Of a stretch of DNA of 6,573 nucleotides, positions 1-6,176 are shown piece after piece. The stretch is taken from contig JARXKQ010000068.1 in NCBI GenBank assembly GCA_030271555.1, positions 1 through 6,573 of the forward strand, given 5' to 3'. The position numbers and the translations under genes are program-made. The notes below the pieces were generated by a model, which worked only from the letters and a program-made list of their open reading frames with translations, was not told where the DNA came from and searched no databases. How positions within the stretch are numbered: the stretch's first letter is position 1; each line of letters opens with the position of its first letter. This DNA comes from Chloroflexota bacterium. Lineage in GTDB: Bacteria > Chloroflexota > Limnocylindria > Limnocylindrales > CSP1-4.

Positions 1-491
1 TCGGCATGCCAGAAGTGCGCCAGGAAGGCCAGCGTCTCGGTCGTCGTGCCGGACTTGGAGCTGATCAGGTAGAGCGTCCGTGCCGGATCGGAGGCGGCGG
101 TCGCGGCGGCAACGGCGGCCGGATCGGTCGAGTCCAGGATGCGCCCGGGGAGGGCGCCCTCGCTGGCCGGGAATGACTCCGCCAGGACGTCCGGCGCGAG
201 CGACGAACCGCCCATGCCGCACACCAGCGCGGCGTCGAAGCCCTAGTCCTTGACGCCGCCGGCGAAGGCTTCCAGCTCCTCGACCTCGTCGTCGAAATAC
301 GTCGGCAGGTCGAGCCAGCCCAGCCGATTGGCAATGAGCTCCGCCACGGAGGGATCGCTCGTCCAGACCGACGTGTCGCGCGCCCAGACGCGGCCCGCCC
401 AGTCCTCGTCGACGGCCTTGGCGAGCAACTCGGCGACCGCCGCCTCGTGCGCGGCGCTCAGCCGACGGCCCTGGCCGTATGCGTCCTTCAT
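1..491 (-). pseudogene. pgi: Glucose-6-phosphate isomerase (type fused to transaldolase elsewhere), interrupted by in-frame TAG, 3' end beyond window
   Basis: Glucose-6-phosphate isomerase interconverts glucose 6-phosphate and fructose 6-phosphate in the cytoplasm. The frame starts with ATG at 491-489, overlapping the transketolase stop as ATGA, which suggests translational coupling; no clear Shine-Dalgarno is visible. Codons 1-82 read as the lead-in typical of the isomerase half of Tal-Pgi proteins (DWAGRVWARDTSVWTSDPSV, then an acidic EELEAF stretch). Codon 83 (245-243) is TAG. Reading on in the same frame gives GFDAALVCGMGGSSLAPDVL, then ILDSTDPAAV and YLISSKSGTTTETLAF, the SIS-fold sugar-phosphate-binding motifs, with no further stop to the window edge. 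There is no indel, only the one nonsense codon. No transaldolase domain precedes it, since the upstream sequence is transketolase, so this is a standalone isomerase. Family identity is firm. Whether the gene is dead, misread or read through cannot be settled here. Confidence 0.85.
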
Positions 492-2347
492 GCGGCGAGC
501 AGCCGTTTGGCCGCGGCCACGATCGCGACGCTGTCGATACCTGCCTCCGCGAGCTCCTGCTCTGGTGTCGCCGAATCGGGCATGTGGCGCACCGCTAGCA
601 GCTCGCCCTTCACGCCCAGCCCTGCCTCCGCCAAGGCGCTGAACACGGCCTCGCCCAGGCCACCTTCAGGCCAGTGGTCCTCCACGGTGAGCACGCGGCC
701 CGTCTCTTTTGCAGCGGCCCGCAGGGTCGCGACGTCGAGCGGCTTGATGGAATACAGGTCGATGACCCGTGCGGCGATGCCGGCGCTCGCCAGCGTCTCT
801 GCCGCGGCGATCGCTTCGGAAACGGTGATGCCCGCGGCGACGATCGTCAGGGCATCGGCCGTAGATGAGCGCAGGGCGCGGCTGCCACCCAGCTCGAAGT
901 CCTCGTCGGCCGCGTACATGACCGGGGTCGCCTGGCGGGTCGTGCGCATGTAGGTCACCCCGGGCGTGTCGGCCAGCTTGGCCAGCAGCTTGGCAGTCTG
1001 GTTGGCGTCGCATGGGTAGACGACCGTCGAACCGAAGATCGCGCGCATGGACGCGAGGTCCTCCAGGCCCATCTGCGACGGCCCGTCCTCACCGATCGAT
1101 ACGCCGGCGTGCGAGCCGCACAGGCTGATGTTCGCCCGCGAGACCGCGGCCATGCGCGCGAAGTCGTAGGCCCGCGTCAGGAACGCGGCGAACGTGGCCG
1201 CGAACGGCTTCCAGCCGCGCACCTGCATGCCGACGGCCGCGCTGAGCAGCTGCTGCTCGGCGATGTACATCTGGAAGAAGCGCTCCGGGATCTCCTTGCC
1301 GAAGGTCTCCGTGTAGGTCGAGTTGCCCACCTCGCCGTCGAGCACAACGATCTTGGGGTCGGCCTTGCCCAGCGCCAGCAGCGCGTCGCCGTAGGCCTTG
1401 CGCGTGGCGACCTGCGTGCCCTTCTCGTATTTCGGCAGCGCCAGCGGCCCTTGAGCCTTGAAGGCGTGAGGGGTCGGCTTGCCTTCAGGCAGCTGGGGCT
1501 TCAGTCGGATGTTGCGCAGCCCGCCCAGCTCAGCGATCGCGGCCGCCTCGTCCGGCACGGGCTTGCCGTGCGCGCCGTTCTTGTTTTCGACAGCGCTGAC
1601 GCCCTTGCCCTTGACCGTCTTGGCGACGATGACCGTTGGCTTGCCGGTGGTGGCGACCGCCTTGGCATATGCCTTGTCGACCGCGTCGACGTCGTGGCCG
1701 TCAATCTCGATCGAGTTCCAGCCGAACGCCTCGAAGCGGCTCGAGTAGACGTCGAGGTCCCAGCCGTAGCGCGTGGGGCCCGTTTGGCCCAGGCGATTGA
1801 CGTCGATGATGGCGATCAGGTTGTCGAGCTTGTCGTACGACGCCTGGGCGGCGGCCTCCCAGATCGAGCCCTCGGCCATCTCACTATCGCCGCACAGCAC
1901 CCAGACGCGGTAGGGCAGCTTGTCGAGCGACTTGGCGGCCATGGCCACGCCCACGCCGATCGGCAAACCCTGGCCCAGCGATCCAGTGGCGACGTCGACG
2001 CTTGGCAGGACGGGAGTCGGATGGCCCTGCAGCCGGCTGCCCAAGCGACGGTAGGTCGCGAACTCTTCCTCGCCGATGGCGCCGATCGCCAGCAGGATGG
2101 CGTAATACAGCGGCGACGCATGGCCCTTGGAGAAGATCAGGTGGTCGTTGTTCGCGGCGTGCGGCGCGGCGACGTCGTAGCGCAGGTACTTGCTGATGAG
2201 CACGGACATGAGCTCTGCGGCCGACAACGACGACGTCGGGTGGCCCGACCCGGCAAGGCTTGATGAGCGCACCGAATCGACCCGGAGCTGCTGTGCCAGC
2301 TCGTGCCACTGCTGGCGATCGCGATCGTCATTCATGTCGCGCGTCAT
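488..2347 (-). CDS. tkt: Transketolase, short animal/archaeal-like type
   Basis: Thiamine-diphosphate enzyme of the non-oxidative pentose phosphate pathway. It moves two-carbon ketol units between xylulose 5-phosphate and ribose 5-phosphate or erythrose 4-phosphate. The protein has 619 residues, near the human enzyme (623) and shorter than the E. coli type (about 660). The cofactor domain has SGHP (His36), KGHA (His76), GHP (His109), TGSLGQG near 121-127, and a diphosphate-binding motif that reads GDSE at 153-156 instead of the usual GDG, ending at Asn184. His260 lies in AHGKP. The pyrimidine domain has the catalytic Glu364 in YIAEQ and GSHAGVSIGEDGPSQ near 411-425. The C-terminal domain includes SIKPLD and VEDHWPEGG. 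All catalytic residues I know for the human enzyme are present. The start is ATG 2347 or the in-frame ATG at 2335; a GAGG at 2355-2352 sits 3 nt from the first and 15 nt from the second, so the choice is open. It is the first gene of a pair with pgi, divergent from psuK. Confidence 0.96.
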   Translation of the reverse strand: MTRDMNDDRDRQQWHELAQQLRVDSVRSSSLAGSGHPTSSLSAAELMSVLISKYLRYDVAAPHAANNDHLIFSKGHASPLYYAILLAIGAIGEEEFATYRRLGSRLQGHPTPVLPSVDVATGSLGQGLPIGVGVAMAAKSLDKLPYRVWVLCGDSEMAEGSIWEAAAQASYDKLDNLIAIIDVNRLGQTGPTRYGWDLDVYSSRFEAFGWNSIEIDGHDVDAVDKAYAKAVATTGKPTVIVAKTVKGKGVSAVENKNGAHGKPVPDEAAAIAELGGLRNIRLKPQLPEGKPTPHAFKAQGPLALPKYEKGTQVATRKAYGDALLALGKADPKIVVLDGEVGNSTYTETFGKEIPERFFQMYIAEQQLLSAAVGMQVRGWKPFAATFAAFLTRAYDFARMAAVSRANISLCGSHAGVSIGEDGPSQMGLEDLASMRAIFGSTVVYPCDANQTAKLLAKLADTPGVTYMRTTRQATPVMYAADEDFELGGSRALRSSTADALTIVAAGITVSEAIAAAETLASAGIAARVIDLYSIKPLDVATLRAAAKETGRVLTVEDHWPEGGLGEAVFSALAEAGLGVKGELLAVRHMPDSATPEQELAEAGIDSVAIVAAAKRLLAA

Positions 2348-2363
2348 CTACCTCGTCTCGCGC

Positions 2364-2379
2364 CTAGCGTAGCGGCTAG
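2364..2379. promoter_or_regulatory. 16-bp dyad in the tkt/psuK divergent intergenic region, candidate operator
   Basis: CTAGC, six bases, GCTAG: a perfect 5-bp-arm inverted repeat in the 61-bp gap (2348-2408) between the divergent transketolase and PfkB kinase starts. On the minus strand a TTGACG, one mismatch from the sigma-70 -35 consensus, lies at 2397-2392, so the dyad would fall around the -10/start region of a transketolase promoter. No good -10 hexamer at 17 bp spacing is visible. A 5-bp arm can occur by chance, so the operator role is inference. Confidence 0.3.
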
Positions 2380-2391
2380 ACCTTCGTGCGG

Positions 2392-2397
2392 CGTCAA
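2392..2397 (-). promoter_or_regulatory. Possible -35 element for the tkt-pgi operon
   Basis: TTGACG on the minus strand, 45 bp upstream of the first transketolase ATG. It overlaps the AAGG (2396-2399) that serves as a plausible ribosome binding site for the divergent kinase. The only TAnnnT downstream (TACGCT) is about 20 bp away, longer than ideal, so this is a weak promoter call. Confidence 0.22.
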
Positions 2398-2408
2398 GGC
2401 TTCATATC

Positions 2409-3332
2409 ATGGCTGGCGTGCCGCCTACGAGACCGCGTCTACTCACGATCGGCGACCTGACGCTCGACATCGTCGTGCGCCAGTCGGCGGCGATCGAATC
2501 GGGCACGGACGTGCCGGCCCAGATCTCGTTTCGCGCGGGTGGCTCGGCGGCGAACACAGCACGCGCATTCGCCCGACTGGGTGGCGCGGCGACGTTCGTT
2601 GGCGCGGTGGGCGATGACCGCCTGGGGGAAGTGCTGGAGCGGGCGCTGCGAAGCGAGGACGTGACCCCTCGTTTGGTGCGCAACAAGGGACAGACAGCGC
2701 GGCTCGTGGTGTCGCTGGGCGCGAATGGCGAGCGATCCTTTCTGACCGACCGGGGGACGGCCGACTCACTGCGCTGGCAACCGACTCTCCCGGCGTTGCT
2801 GAAGGCAACGGACGCGCTCCATCTGCCGGCGTACTCGCTGCTGAAGAAGCCGCTGGCGGAAACCTGTTTGCGTGCGGCACGGGTGGCGCGCAGGGCTGGC
2901 GCTCTGGTGTCGGTCGATCTCGCCTCGCGCCGGCCATTGCTTGCCGGCGGTTCGGTTGCGGCCAGGGCGACCATCGCCGCCGTCAAGGCGGATGTCCTGT
3001 TCGCTAACCACGCTGAGGCGGCCGCGCTTGTCGGTCCGCGCAACCTGCGCCAGCTGCTGGAGCTGGCACCGATCGTCGTGGTGAAGGCGGGTGCCGCCGG
3101 CTGCACCGTCCTGTGGCGCGACGTCGAGATGGAGATCGCGGCGCGGCCCTTCAAGGCGTCCGACACCACTGGCGCCGGCGACGGCTTTGACGCAGGCTTC
3201 ATGTATTCGCTCATCTCAACCGGTCGCGCGCCGGGGGCGTTGCGGCGGCTGGACCTCCGCCACGCGGCCTATGACGGCGGCAAGGCCGCGGCGGCGTTCA
3301 TCCGTGGACCGCGCGCGGAGCTTGTCTTGTGA
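2409..3332 (+). CDS. psuK: PfkB-family carbohydrate kinase, probable pseudouridine kinase
   Basis: ATP-dependent kinase of the ribokinase/PfkB fold, 307 residues, in the usual range for the family. It begins with the N-terminal strand motif LLTIGDLTLDIVV (11-23), has the first PfkB signature with the double glycine at 44-45 (AGGSAANTARAFARLGG), and the second signature DTTGAGDGFDAGF at 252-264 with the catalytic base Asp258 and the anion hole GAG. The sequence alone resembles general sugar kinases. The substrate is inferred from the next gene, PsuG, 13 bp downstream with its ribosome binding site overlapping this gene's stop. With PsuG it would phosphorylate pseudouridine to pseudouridine 5'-phosphate. 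ATG 2409 is preceded by AAGG at 2396-2399 with 9 nt spacing and there is no earlier in-frame start. An alternative is a ribose, adenosine or other nucleoside/sugar kinase. Confidence 0.9.
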   Translation: MAGVPPTRPRLLTIGDLTLDIVVRQSAAIESGTDVPAQISFRAGGSAANTARAFARLGGAATFVGAVGDDRLGEVLERALRSEDVTPRLVRNKGQTARLVVSLGANGERSFLTDRGTADSLRWQPTLPALLKATDALHLPAYSLLKKPLAETCLRAARVARRAGALVSVDLASRRPLLAGGSVAARATIAAVKADVLFANHAEAAALVGPRNLRQLLELAPIVVVKAGAAGCTVLWRDVEMEIAARPFKASDTTGAGDGFDAGFMYSLISTGRAPGALRRLDLRHAAYDGGKAAAAFIRGPRAELVL

Positions 3333-3337
3333 AGGAG
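3332..3337 (+). promoter_or_regulatory. Ribosome binding site for psuG, fixes its GTG start
   Basis: AAGGAG overlapping the last base of the psuK TGA stop (3330-3332) and 8 nt before GTG 3346. It decides the psuG start against the much longer in-frame open stretch reaching back to 3091, and indicates that the two genes are translated from one transcript. Confidence 0.75.
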
Positions 3338-3345
3338 CTTGCCCT

Positions 3346-4251
3346 GTGAACGAGTTGCGCATCTCTGTGGCCGTCGCCGTCGCCCTGGCGGCGGGCCGGC
3401 CCGTCGTGGCGTTGGAATCGACGCTGATTACTCATGGCTTCGCCGCGCCGTTGAACCTCGACGCCGCTCGACGGGCTGAGGCCGCGGTCCGCGCAGGCGG
3501 CGCCGAGCCGGCCACGGTCGCGGTTCACGACGGGCGACTGCTCGTGGGCCTGACCGACCCGGAGCTTGATGAGATCGCGCGCGCCCAATCGCCGCGCAAG
3601 GCGTCACGGGCGACTTTGGCCCTGGCGCTGGCCGAGGGCGGCTGGGCGGGTACGACCGTGAGCGCCACGATGATCGCGGCCCACCTCGCGGGCATCCGCG
3701 TCTTCGCGACGGGCGGCATCGGCGGCGTGCACCGTGGTGGCGCTTCGACTATGGATATCTCGGCCGACCTTGACGAGCTCGCCCGGACGCCGGTGCTGGT
3801 GGTGTGCGCGGGGCCCAAATCGATGCTCGATATCGACCTGACGCTCGAGTACCTCGAGACGCGCGGGGTGCCCGTCCTGGGCTGGGGCACGACGTCGCTG
3901 GCCGGCTTCTACGCCCGATCGAGCGGCCGCACCCTCGCGGGCTCAGTCGCTGATGCTGCAGCCGCCGCGCACGTCGCGCAGTCGCACTGGTCGCTGGGCC
4001 TGGGCAGCGGCTTGATCATCGCTGCGCCGCTGCCCGACGCCGCGGCACTCCCAGCCGACGAAGCGGAGGCCGCGATTGCCCAGGCCACCCGGGACGCTGC
4101 CGACGCGGGCATCCACGGCCCCGCCACGACCCCGTTCGTGCTCGCCCGCGTCGCCGCCCTCACGAACGGCCGCTCGGTCACCGCGAACCTGGCGCTGATC
4201 GAGAACAACGCGTCAATCGCCGCCCAAATCGCCGCCGCCCTCGCCGAATAA
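3346..4251 (+). CDS. psuG: Pseudouridine-5'-phosphate glycosidase
   Basis: Cleaves the C-C glycosidic bond of pseudouridine 5'-phosphate to uracil and ribose 5-phosphate; a lyase-type enzyme using a Schiff-base lysine. The protein has 301 residues against about 312 for E. coli PsuG (YeiN). Visible motifs are VVALESTLITHGF with Glu24 (E. coli Glu31), SPRKAS with Lys85 (Lys93), ATGGIGGVHRGGASTMDISADLDEL with Asp141 (Asp149), VVCAGPKSMLDI with the Schiff-base Lys158 (Lys166), YLETRGVPVLGWGT, FYARSSGR, and the C-terminal TPFVLARVAALTNGRSVTANLALIENNA. Asp141 and Lys158 are 17 apart, as in E. coli. GTG 3346 is chosen for its AAGGAG site and because the protein then begins at the family's usual N-terminus. 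It is followed 34 bp later by the Xre/nuclease-like gene on the same strand. All known catalytic residues are intact, so it should be active. Confidence 0.96.
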   Translation: MNELRISVAVAVALAAGRPVVALESTLITHGFAAPLNLDAARRAEAAVRAGGAEPATVAVHDGRLLVGLTDPELDEIARAQSPRKASRATLALALAEGGWAGTTVSATMIAAHLAGIRVFATGGIGGVHRGGASTMDISADLDELARTPVLVVCAGPKSMLDIDLTLEYLETRGVPVLGWGTTSLAGFYARSSGRTLAGSVADAAAAAHVAQSHWSLGLGSGLIIAAPLPDAAALPADEAEAAIAQATRDAADAGIHGPATTPFVLARVAALTNGRSVTANLALIENNASIAAQIAAALAE

Positions 4252-4285
4252 GCCAGCGATAAGAGCGCGCCGCCACCCTTATGCG

Positions 4286-5002
4286 GTGACGGTCGAGGAT
4301 CAGCGGCTGGCGCGCGCCTCGCGCCTGATTCGCCGGGGCGTGCGCCTTCGTCAGACCGATCTACCGACGTCTCGCTTCGTAACGCAGGAAATCGAGGCCG
4401 GCCGCGCCGGTGCGCTTCGACTGGACGACTTGCGCACCCATTTCGCAGCCACGGGGGCGAAAGCGCAGCTCACGGTCTGGTGGAATGGCGCAGCACTCGA
4501 TCGCCTGGTCGACCGCGCGCACGCACAGATCGTCGAGGCGGCGGCGGTGGTCTTGACGCGCAGCGGGTTTCGCGTTCGTGTCGAGCACACCTTCAACGAC
4601 TATGGCGAGCGCGGCTCCATTGACCTATTTGCCGGCCACGATCAGGCGCGGGCCGTATTCGTAGGCGAGGCGAAGAGTGAGTGGGGCTCACTCGAGGAAA
4701 CGCTGCGACGTCAGGACATGAAAGTGCGACTGGCCGCGAAACTCGCTCAGGAAGCGTTTGGTTGGCGGCCGCGGATCGTCGCGAACGTCCTCGTGCTGCC
4801 GGATGACTCCACGAGCCGGCGCATCGTGCAACGCCACAACGCGACCTTGCATGCCTATGCCATGCGCGCGCGTGACATCCGGGCGTGGATGCACCGCCCA
4901 GATCGGACGATCGCCGGCATTTGGTTCCTGTCAAATGCAGCACTGGTTAGGCACGAATCCAGCGAAACGGGCGAATCTGGTGTCAGCGGCAGCACTGGGT
5001 AG
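4286..5002 (+). CDS. Protein with shortened Xre-like HTH and a PD-(D/E)XK nuclease-like core, function unknown
   Basis: 238 residues, GTG start at 4286, TAG stop. Residues about 10-58 resemble an Xre-type helix-turn-helix (LRQTDL, then SRFVTQEIEAG, then LRLDDLRTHFAATGA). The stretch between Gln23 and the recognition-helix end is about four residues shorter than a normal Xre unit, so helix 2 looks trimmed. WWNGAALDRLVDRAH (65-79) is the linker seen in Xre proteins of this type. The core reads EHTFNDYGERGSIDLFAG (Asp113) and VFVGEAKSEWGSLEETLRRQD with Glu128-x-Lys130, matching the D...ExK pattern of PD-(D/E)XK folds; KVRLA and WRPRIVANVLVLPDDSTSRR follow. The tail after 225 is Gly/Ser-rich and likely disordered. 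No Shine-Dalgarno precedes the GTG; a two-codon ATG CGG TGA (4281-4289) overlaps it. It lies 34 bp after psuG and may share that transcript. No partner methylase or antitoxin is nearby. Nuclease activity is inference from motifs only. Confidence 0.75.
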   Translation: MTVEDQRLARASRLIRRGVRLRQTDLPTSRFVTQEIEAGRAGALRLDDLRTHFAATGAKAQLTVWWNGAALDRLVDRAHAQIVEAAAVVLTRSGFRVRVEHTFNDYGERGSIDLFAGHDQARAVFVGEAKSEWGSLEETLRRQDMKVRLAAKLAQEAFGWRPRIVANVLVLPDDSTSRRIVQRHNATLHAYAMRARDIRAWMHRPDRTIAGIWFLSNAALVRHESSETGESGVSGSTG

Positions 5003-5095
5003 GCCGCCGGCGGAAGTTAAGCGAATTGGCGCAGACCAGTTCTGCATTTGGTGGAAAGCGCCGGCCCGCGGGCGGCTTCGGGAAGGGCGGGGGCG
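5003..5095. other. Convergent intergenic region, no clear terminator
   Basis: A 93-bp gap between two converging stop codons. It contains the palindrome GCCCGCGGGC around 5063-5076 and a distant AGCGCC/GGCGCT pair (5057-5062 and 5092-5097), the latter overlapping the minus-strand stop. The GC-rich segment could fold, but no T-run follows on either strand, so an intrinsic terminator is not supported. Confidence 0.4.
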
Positions 5096-6016
5096 CTAGC
5101 CGCTCGTAAGCGAGGAGGTGTCGACCACCTCGAAATCGGCCCCGTGGAGAGTCTGCAGCTGGTGCATGTCGTCGTCGTCCCAGCCAACGTTCGGGGCGCC
5201 GGTGACGTACCACGGTGAGCCGTTGTCGGCGAGGATCATGCCGTACGTCTGGAGCGCCCGCAGCAGGACCTGCGACTGTGGTCCAAAGCGGGAGAGGTCT
5301 ACTGACGCCTTGAGTCGGACGCGCAGGCCCATAGGCGGCAAAGACGCGTCGTTGGAGTCCGCGGCGAAGTGGCGCGCCGGGTAGATGTACTGGCGCCGCG
5401 TGACCGGCGCGGTGAAGCGCAAAGCGTGGTTGATGATGCCCGCGGCGACCTCGTCGTAGCGCACCAGGCCGGGCAGGATGGGCAATCCGGCCGCGTCCGC
5501 TGAGGTCCAGCCAGCCGGTCGCAACGCATTTGAGCGCAGGTCCCAGATCGCGCCTGAGCCCGCCTTCCAGCCGGTCGCGGTCTTGCGCGCCGCGTACAGC
5601 TCCTACAGGTCGCAGTTGTCGCGGTCGACGATCAGCATGTGGCGATCGCTGGCGCCCTCGATCTTGGGCCGCCGGGGGATGGGGTAGGGCCCGAGATCTG
5701 ATTCGGACGCGTACTGAAACTTGACGCGGACCTTCGTCCGGCCGCCGCCGACGACGTTGTAGGGAATGCCGTAGCCGCCGCCCGAGTACGAGGAGAAGTC
5801 GGGGTGGAGGTAGTCGTTCAGGCCGATGCTGGCGATGAGGGCGTCCGAGTCGGCCCGCACCCCCAGTCGGTCGACCGGCTTGTTCCAGACGTTGTCCGCC
5901 GGGAACATGGGGCAGTTGGGCGCCTCAGGCAGAAAGGGCGCGGACGCAGCACCAACCGGCGACGCGAGGCCAACTGCGAGGAGCAGCGCGAGGCCAAGTG
6001 AACCCGTGGCTTTCAT
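5096..6016 (-). pseudogene. Secreted protein of unknown function, interrupted by in-frame TAG
   Basis: 306 codons from ATG 6016. The first 23-26 residues form a signal peptide (MKATGSLGLALLLAVGLASP, then VGA-ASA), so the product would be exported. Mature motifs: CPMFPADNVWNKPVD, GIPYNVVGGG, DLGPYPIPRRPKIEG, DRHMLIVDRDNCDL. Codon 138 (5605-5603) is TAG; the same frame then continues ELYAARKTATGWKAGSGAIW, DLRSNALRPAGWTSADAAGL, PILPGLVRYDEVAAG, TRRQYIYPARHFA, YGMILADNGSPWYVTGAP, ending VVDTSSLTSG and TAG at 5098-5096. I recall this as an uncharacterised secreted family of actinobacterial and chloroflexal genomes with Tyr at the interrupted position (CxLYEL); TAC to TAG is one substitution. No frameshift or other stop occurs. 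ATG 6016 is chosen because it opens directly onto the signal peptide; ATGs at 6025 and 6028 add three or four residues, and the open frame back to 6121 adds 35 unlikely ones. No enzymatic motif is recognised. Confidence 0.75.
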
Positions 6017-6121
6017 CCCGACCATCATCGCCGGTCGGGACGTGGGCTCAACCTGCGCAGGCGCACCATGGCCGACCGTACGATCGTCAGTTGCGTAAGG
6101 GGAACGCGGCCCGCACGTCAC

Positions 6122-6139
6122 GCGTCAACCGACTGACGC
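6122..6139. promoter_or_regulatory. 18-bp perfect dyad upstream of the membrane-protein gene, candidate operator
   Basis: GCGTCA, six bases, TGACGC: a perfect 6-bp-arm inverted repeat in the 160-bp divergent region 6017-6176. A third CGTCA copy lies at 6116-6120, 7 bp before the one in the left arm. TAAAGT at 6141-6146 just downstream could serve as a weak -10 for the plus-strand gene (4 of 6 matches to consensus), but no matching -35 is seen. The arrangement looks like a site for a dimeric regulator; the binding role is inferred. Confidence 0.35.
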
Positions 6140-6158
6140 ATAAAGTTAGGCCGACCGC

Positions 6159-6164
6159 AGGAGG
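6159..6164 (+). promoter_or_regulatory. Ribosome binding site supporting the TTG start at 6177
   Basis: Consensus AGGAGG, 12 nt before TTG 6177. The spacing is longer than ideal, but no ATG, GTG or TTG in the frame lies closer, and an in-frame TAG at 6147-6149 bounds the frame upstream. Confidence 0.6.
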
Positions 6165-6176
6165 CGCACCCCAGGT

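Noticed and set aside
243..245. Pyrrolysine insertion at the amber in pgi.
   Set aside because: Known pyrrolysine use centres on methylamine methyltransferases; nothing here supports it, no downstream structural signal was recognised, and TAG also ends normal genes in this window.
1109..2263. A 384-codon open frame on the plus strand opposite transketolase.
   Set aside because: It lies wholly antisense to a gene with full catalytic motifs, is Arg/Leu/Val-rich without recognisable domains, and is explained by high GC content.
2402..3214. A 270-codon minus-strand open frame opposite the PfkB kinase.
   Set aside because: Low-complexity Ser/Arg/Ala/Pro composition typical of an antisense shadow; the plus strand carries both PfkB signatures.
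3091..3345. Upstream in-frame extension of psuG.
   Set aside because: It overlaps the kinase in another frame, is Arg/Pro-rich and unlike PsuG; the AAGGAG site and family N-terminus support GTG 3346.
5003..5020. Readthrough of the nuclease-like gene's TAG, adding five codons before TAA.
   Set aside because: The added residues (AAGGS) carry no conserved content, so TAG is taken as the true stop.
5055..5097. GC-rich potential hairpin between the convergent genes as an intrinsic terminator.
   Set aside because: Arms pair only in short blocks and no T-run follows on either strand.
5096..5524. The C-terminal half of the secreted protein as an independent gene starting at TTG near 5524.
   Set aside because: The same-frame sequence upstream of it is also conserved-looking up to the TAG, there is no ribosome binding site, and a separate start would lack the signal peptide.
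6017..6121. N-terminal extension of the secreted protein to 6121.
   Set aside because: It would place 35 polar residues before a perfect signal peptide.
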